From an uncultured Burkholderiales bacterium (GTDB lineage Bacteria; Pseudomonadota; Gammaproteobacteria; Burkholderiales; Thiobacillaceae), in contig CALEDT010000003.1 in assembly GCA_937949525.1 (NCBI GenBank), forward strand, positions 1 through 64,000: DNA of 64,000 nucleotides, in the 5' to 3' direction. Under the pieces are notes generated by a model. The model worked only from the letters and a program-made list of their open reading frames with translations, was not told the DNA's origin and made no database searches. Below are positions 60,955-64,000 of this stretch, in pieces. The position numbers and the translations under genes were made by a program. Numbering within the stretch: position 1 is the stretch's first letter; each line of letters opens with the position of its first letter.

Positions 60955-62025
60955 ATGTCCCGGTTCGAACGCGCCATGGGGCGGGAGATGGTCGTCAATG
61001 CCAGCGTGGCGCTGGTGGCGCTGACCGCGATATTCGCGGTGGTCATGCTGGTGCGTGTGCTCGGACGCGCGGCCATCGGCGATTTCGGGCTCGACGCGGT
61101 GTTGCCGCTGCTCGGCTTCCGCGTCATGGTGTTGTTGCCGGTGCTGTCGTCGCTGGCGCTGTTCGTCGGCGTGTACATGACGCTGACGCGCTGGTGGCGC
61201 GACAGCGAGGCGGTGATCTGGATGAACGGTGGCATCGGTCCGTGGGGCTGGGCGCGCGCGGTGCTGATGTTCGCGGTGCCGGTGGTGCTGCTGATCGCTT
61301 TGATCAGCTTGGAACTGGCGCCGCGCGCGGCGGCGCGCGAGTCGCTGTACCGCCAAACCCTGGATCTGCGCGATCAGGTCTCCAGTCTGGCCGCGGGGGT
61401 GTTTTCCGAGGATGCCCAGGGCAGGCGCGTGTTGTTCGTGGAGAGTCTGTCCGAAGACGAGCAGCGCGTCGGCAACGTGTTCGTGCACACCCAGGATCGC
61501 GGCCGCATCGGCGTCACCCTGGCGCGGCAGGGGCACATCGAACTGGCGGACAACGGCGATACCTTTCTGGTACTGCACCAGGGGCGGCGTTACGAGGGGC
61601 TGCCGGGCGACGCCGACCTGTGGGCGGCGACCTTCACCCGTTATGGCGTGCGCATCCCGCCGCAGGTGGTCGCCGAACGGGCACCCGAACCCCGTGCGCT
61701 TGGCGTCAAACGCCTGCTCGCCGAGCCGGATCCCAGGCACCTGGCGGAGTGGGGTAAACGCATCAGCGTGCCGATCTCGGCGCTGCTGCTGTGCCTGCTG
61801 GCGGTGCCGCTCAGTTATGTCAATCCGCGCGCGGGGCGCTCGCTCAACGTGGTGTTCGCCATCCTGCTGTTCATGACCTACAACAACGTCATCGGCCTGA
61901 CCGAGGGTTGGGTGGCGCGCGGCGAATTGAGCCTGACGCAGGGGCTGCTGGCGACGCACGGCGCAGTGCTGGGCCTGCTCGCGTGGATGTTCTGGCGGCG
62001 CTTCCACACGTTGCCGGCGCGATGA
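60955..62025 (+). CDS. lptF: LPS export permease LptF
   Basis: 356 residues: membrane segments at both ends flanking a periplasmic beta-jellyroll domain (residues about 125-255). FERAMGREMVVNASVALVAL and WWRDSEAVIWMNGGIGPWGW are typical; KRISVPISALLLCLLAVPLS and YNNVIGLTEGWV mark the C-terminal transmembrane part. With LptG and LptB it extracts LPS. The ATG at 60955 is used; the frame is open upstream through the repeat array. It overlaps lptG by four bases (ATGA). Confidence 0.95.
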   Translation: MSRFERAMGREMVVNASVALVALTAIFAVVMLVRVLGRAAIGDFGLDAVLPLLGFRVMVLLPVLSSLALFVGVYMTLTRWWRDSEAVIWMNGGIGPWGWARAVLMFAVPVVLLIALISLELAPRAAARESLYRQTLDLRDQVSSLAAGVFSEDAQGRRVLFVESLSEDEQRVGNVFVHTQDRGRIGVTLARQGHIELADNGDTFLVLHQGRRYEGLPGDADLWAATFTRYGVRIPPQVVAERAPEPRALGVKRLLAEPDPRHLAEWGKRISVPISALLLCLLAVPLSYVNPRAGRSLNVVFAILLFMTYNNVIGLTEGWVARGELSLTQGLLATHGAVLGLLAWMFWRRFHTLPAR

Positions 62026-63092
62026 GCATCCTGTTCCGTTACCTCGCGCGCGAGATCGTGGGCGCGGCCCTGCTGGCGCTGCTGGCCCTGGTCGCACTGT
62101 TCGCGTTTTTCGACTTCGTCGCCCAGTTGCGCGACACCTATCGGGAAACCTACACGCCCTGGATGGCCGCGTTGTTCGTGCTGCTCAACGTCCCCGCGCG
62201 TCTGTACGAACTGGTGCCGGTCGCGCTGCTGGTCGGCGGGCTGTTCGCCTGGAACCGACTGGCGCTCGCCTCGGAGTTCAACGTGTTGCGTGCCGGCGGG
62301 CTGTCCACCTGGCGTCTGTCGGCCTGGATGGCCGCGCTTGGTCTGGCGTTCGGCGTGGGCGCCATGTTGTGCGCCGAGTACGTGGTGCCCGCCGCCGAGC
62401 GTCTGGCGCAACAGTTGAAGGTCCGGGCCACCAGTGGCGTGGTGGCGCAATCGTTCCGCACCGGACTGTGGGCCAAGGACGGCGGCGTGTTCATCAACAT
62501 TCGCGAGATGACCCCCGACGCGGCCTTGCATGATCTGCGCCTGTACGAGTTCGACGACGCATTCCGCCTGCTGGTCATGCGCCGCGCACAGCGGGCCGAA
62601 TGGGGGCAGGACGGCTGGGTGTTGCACGACGTGGCCGAAACCCGGCTCGATGACGACGCCACGCGTACCGCGCACCTGGATCGGCAGATCTGGCGTTCGG
62701 CGGTGACACCGGACCTGCTGGCGGTGCTCATGGTGGCGCCGGAACGCATGTCCATTCCGACCCTGCGTGCCTATATCCGTCACCTCGACGAAAACCGCCA
62801 GGATGCGCAACGTTACCGTATCGCGCTATGGGCCAAGCTGGCCTATCCGGTGGCGGCGCCGGTCATGCTGCTGCTGGCGCTGGCATTCGCCTATCGACCG
62901 CCGCGTGCCGGCGGTACCGGCGGCCGTCTGCTCGCCGGCATCCTGCTCGGTCTGGCCTATCACCTGTTGACCCGGGTTGCCGCGCAGGTGGCGTTGTTGC
63001 AGGGGATGCCCGCCGCGGTCGCGGCGCTGACGCCGATCGTCACGTTCAGCGTGATGGCCGTGGCGGCGCTGTGGTGGCTGGAGCGGCGCTGA
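62022..63092 (+). CDS. lptG: LPS export permease LptG
   Basis: 356 residues, same architecture as LptF. LFRYLAREIVGAALLALLAL opens it; YELVPVALLVGGLFAWNRLA and EFNVLRAGGLSTWRL fit the LptG family, and the C-terminal membrane segments include LLAGILLGLAYHLLTRV. Its stop codon lies in the left arm of the hairpin at 63085-63110. Confidence 0.95.
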   Translation: MSILFRYLAREIVGAALLALLALVALFAFFDFVAQLRDTYRETYTPWMAALFVLLNVPARLYELVPVALLVGGLFAWNRLALASEFNVLRAGGLSTWRLSAWMAALGLAFGVGAMLCAEYVVPAAERLAQQLKVRATSGVVAQSFRTGLWAKDGGVFINIREMTPDAALHDLRLYEFDDAFRLLVMRRAQRAEWGQDGWVLHDVAETRLDDDATRTAHLDRQIWRSAVTPDLLAVLMVAPERMSIPTLRAYIRHLDENRQDAQRYRIALWAKLAYPVAAPVMLLLALAFAYRPPRAGGTGGRLLAGILLGLAYHLLTRVAAQVALLQGMPAAVAALTPIVTFSVMAVAALWWLERR

Positions 63093-63110
63093 CGCCGCCG
63101 CGTCAGCGCC
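63085..63110. terminator. Bidirectional-type hairpin between lptG and the RDD gene
   Basis: Ten-base perfect arms (63085-63094 and 63101-63110) flank a six-base CCGCCG loop. The lptG TGA is inside the left arm, and the convergent RDD gene ends at 63113. There is no T-run on either side, so it may act as a barrier to convergent transcription or an RNA 3'-end stabiliser rather than a simple intrinsic terminator. Confidence 0.6.
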
Positions 63111-63112
63111 GA

Positions 63113-63544
63113 CTATGCGCGCCAATCGCTGCGTACCAGGCGCGTCCCCGCCAGGTGATCGTGCAGGAACTGGCGATCATCGCGCCACAGCGCGACCCAC
63201 CAGCCCAGGCCGAGCGGCGCCAGAGTCAGGCAGGCGAACAGGAAACGCAACCAAACCTGTCGCTGCGAGGGCATGCCACCATCGGCCGATTGCAGCCGTA
63301 TGCGCCAGGTCTTCATCGCCAGTGTCTGGCCCTTGCGCCAGAACAACGTGAAATAGCCGGCGGCGACCAGCAACAGGTAGATGCGCAGCACCGCCACGGC
63401 CAGTTCGTGTGGCAGCACGAGAGTCAACGCCGCGGCCGGCAGGCCGGCGACCAGCAAAACCGCCAGCAGCAGCAGCGCATCGTAGGCTGCGCTGAACAGG
63501 CGGCGCGGCAGTCCGGGGACCGGGCCGACGGATGGCGGCGTCAA
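63113..63544 (-). CDS. RDD family membrane protein
   Basis: 143 residues. The RDD-type Arg/Asp pattern appears in RRLFSAAYDALLLLAVLL, two or three membrane segments follow (LRIYLLLVAAGYFTLFW, FLFACLTLAPLGLGWWV), then LWRDDRQFLHDHLAGTRLV. A TTG at 63544 overlaps the DUF3106 stop as TTGA and gives a compact N-terminus, so it is chosen over a much longer frame. Function unknown. Confidence 0.85.
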   Translation of the reverse strand: MTPPSVGPVPGLPRRLFSAAYDALLLLAVLLVAGLPAAALTLVLPHELAVAVLRIYLLLVAAGYFTLFWRKGQTLAMKTWRIRLQSADGGMPSQRQVWLRFLFACLTLAPLGLGWWVALWRDDRQFLHDHLAGTRLVRSDWRA

Positions 63545-63918
63545 CGCTTGGGCGCCGGTTCGTCGGTCACCGTCCACAGGCGCTTGACCTCCTGCTGTTG
63601 ATGCGTCGGCAGCTCGCGCAGCTTGCGATAGTTCTCGCGCGCGATCTCGCGCTGCTCGCGCGTCAACTGCGTCCACGGGCGCAGGCGTGAGTAGAACACT
63701 TCCTGCTGCTGCGGGGTCAGACGCGCGAACTCCTTGGCGATGCGGCGCAGTTTGAGGCGCTGGTCGGCGGGAAGATGGTCCCAATCATAGGCGATGGGCG
63801 CCAGCGCGGTACGTTCCGCCACCGTCAGTTGCTGCCAGGACGGCGCGTCTTCCGCACGCGCCGGACCGAGGCAGCAAACCACCAGCATCAGGATCAGCGC
63901 CGATAGCCTTTGAGCCAT
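63541..63918 (-). CDS. DUF3106 domain-containing exported protein
   Basis: 125 residues with a signal peptide (RLSALILMLVVCCLGPARA) and the repeated LT-x-(E/Q)-(R/Q)-(T/Q) helical pattern: WQQLTVAERTALAPIAYDW, EFARLTPQQQEVFYSRLRPW, TQLTREQREIARENYRKL. The helical repeats recall the periplasmic Spy/CpxP style. It overlaps the upstream DUF3619 fragment by 25 bases. The DUF3619-DUF3106-RDD order is characteristic of betaproteobacteria, usually behind an ECF sigma factor. Confidence 0.88.
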   Translation of the reverse strand: MAQRLSALILMLVVCCLGPARAEDAPSWQQLTVAERTALAPIAYDWDHLPADQRLKLRRIAKEFARLTPQQQEVFYSRLRPWTQLTREQREIARENYRKLRELPTHQQQEVKRLWTVTDEPAPKR

Positions 63919-64000
63919 AAACCGAAGATGCGATCGGCGTAGATGGCTGGCGGCAGTTCCCCGGTCAACAGCGACAGGTCGGTTTCCACAACGCGCGCCA
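63894..64000 (-). CDS. C-terminal fragment of a DUF3619-like protein, cut by the window edge
   Basis: The last 34-35 residues are visible, including ETDLSLLTGELPPAIYADR and a closing FGLWLKGYRR, which match the conserved C-terminus of DUF3619 as I know it (acidic residue, LL-T/S, (D/E)LP, A-Y, (F/W)-x-x-WL). The stop (63896-63894) overlaps the DUF3106 start by 25 bases. The family usually has a single membrane segment and follows a sigma factor gene; most of the protein lies beyond the edge. Confidence 0.72.
   Translation of the reverse strand, partial: ARVVETDLSLLTGELPPAIYADRIFGLWLKGYRR

Noticed and set aside
1-64000. tRNA, rRNA, insertion sequence or phage genes
   Set aside because: I recognised no cloverleaf-like sequence, transposase, integrase or terminal inverted repeat pair; absence was judged by eye and a tRNA or IS scan could overturn it.

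Overview
The window is a 64 kb piece of a GC-rich proteobacterial chromosome, most likely a betaproteobacterium. Three things point there: the DUF3619-DUF3106-RDD trio at the right edge; the order hpf-rpoN-lptB-lptA-lptC-kdsC-kdsD next to ptsN, hprK and rapZ; and the run rpoE-rseA-rseB-rseC-degP-lepA-lepB-DUF4845-rnc-era-recO-pdxJ. A large exosortase-A-type exopolysaccharide (EPS) locus is also typical of environmental betaproteobacteria. I cannot name the genus. I saw no rRNA, tRNA, insertion sequence or CRISPR array.

Region 1 (about 1-28.3 kb) is an EPS/glycan locus. A gmhA-like isomerase and an edge-truncated gene face left. A rightward series (1.0-14.5 kb) carries three methyltransferases, an exosortase-A-associated O-antigen-ligase-like protein, a sulfotransferase, two GT2 and two GT4-type glycosyltransferases, a Wzx-type flippase, an AAC(3)-fold acetyltransferase and an alpha/alpha-toroid protein. 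A leftward series (14.5-23.2 kb) carries a 926-residue secreted propeller/Ig/duplicated-domain protein, a second flippase, another GT4, a TPR protein, exosortase-A hydrolases 1 and 2 and an acyl carrier protein. Divergent from the carrier protein are a GNAT/FemAB-like transferase, an AMP-forming ligase and a PLP decarboxylase of the exosortase-A-associated families, then a polysaccharide deacetylase. Exosortase (XrtA), the PrsK/PrsR regulators and any PEP-CTERM substrate are not in the window and may lie to the left.

Region 2 (28.4-33.8 kb) holds aroB and dgt, then a periplasmic SRPBCC protein, a lipoprotein, an endonuclease/exonuclease/phosphatase protein and ClsB-type cardiolipin synthase. 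Region 3 (33.8-45.6 kb) is mostly leftward: ubiX, a Gx-transporter/NusG-II pair, rapZ, hprK, ptsN, hpf, rpoN, the lipopolysaccharide export genes lptB-lptA-lptC and the Kdo genes kdsC-kdsD. A divergent CPA2 antiporter and a lone pseudopilin follow. Region 4 (45.7-63.1 kb) has an orphan membrane histidine kinase; the leftward pdxJ-recO-era-rnc-DUF4845-lepB-lepA and degP-rseC-rseB-rseA-rpoE series; nadB; pepA; and lptF-lptG, which complete the Lpt machine begun in region 3. The right edge is RDD, DUF3106 and a DUF3619 fragment.

The strongest observations are the exosortase-associated acyl-carrier/ligase/decarboxylase module with two hydrolase-fold proteins whose nucleophile elbows lack serine, the secreted multidomain protein with a sigma-54-like site upstream, an intrinsic terminator whose U-tract abuts the lepA start codon, and a four-copy 18-bp repeat between pepA and lptF.
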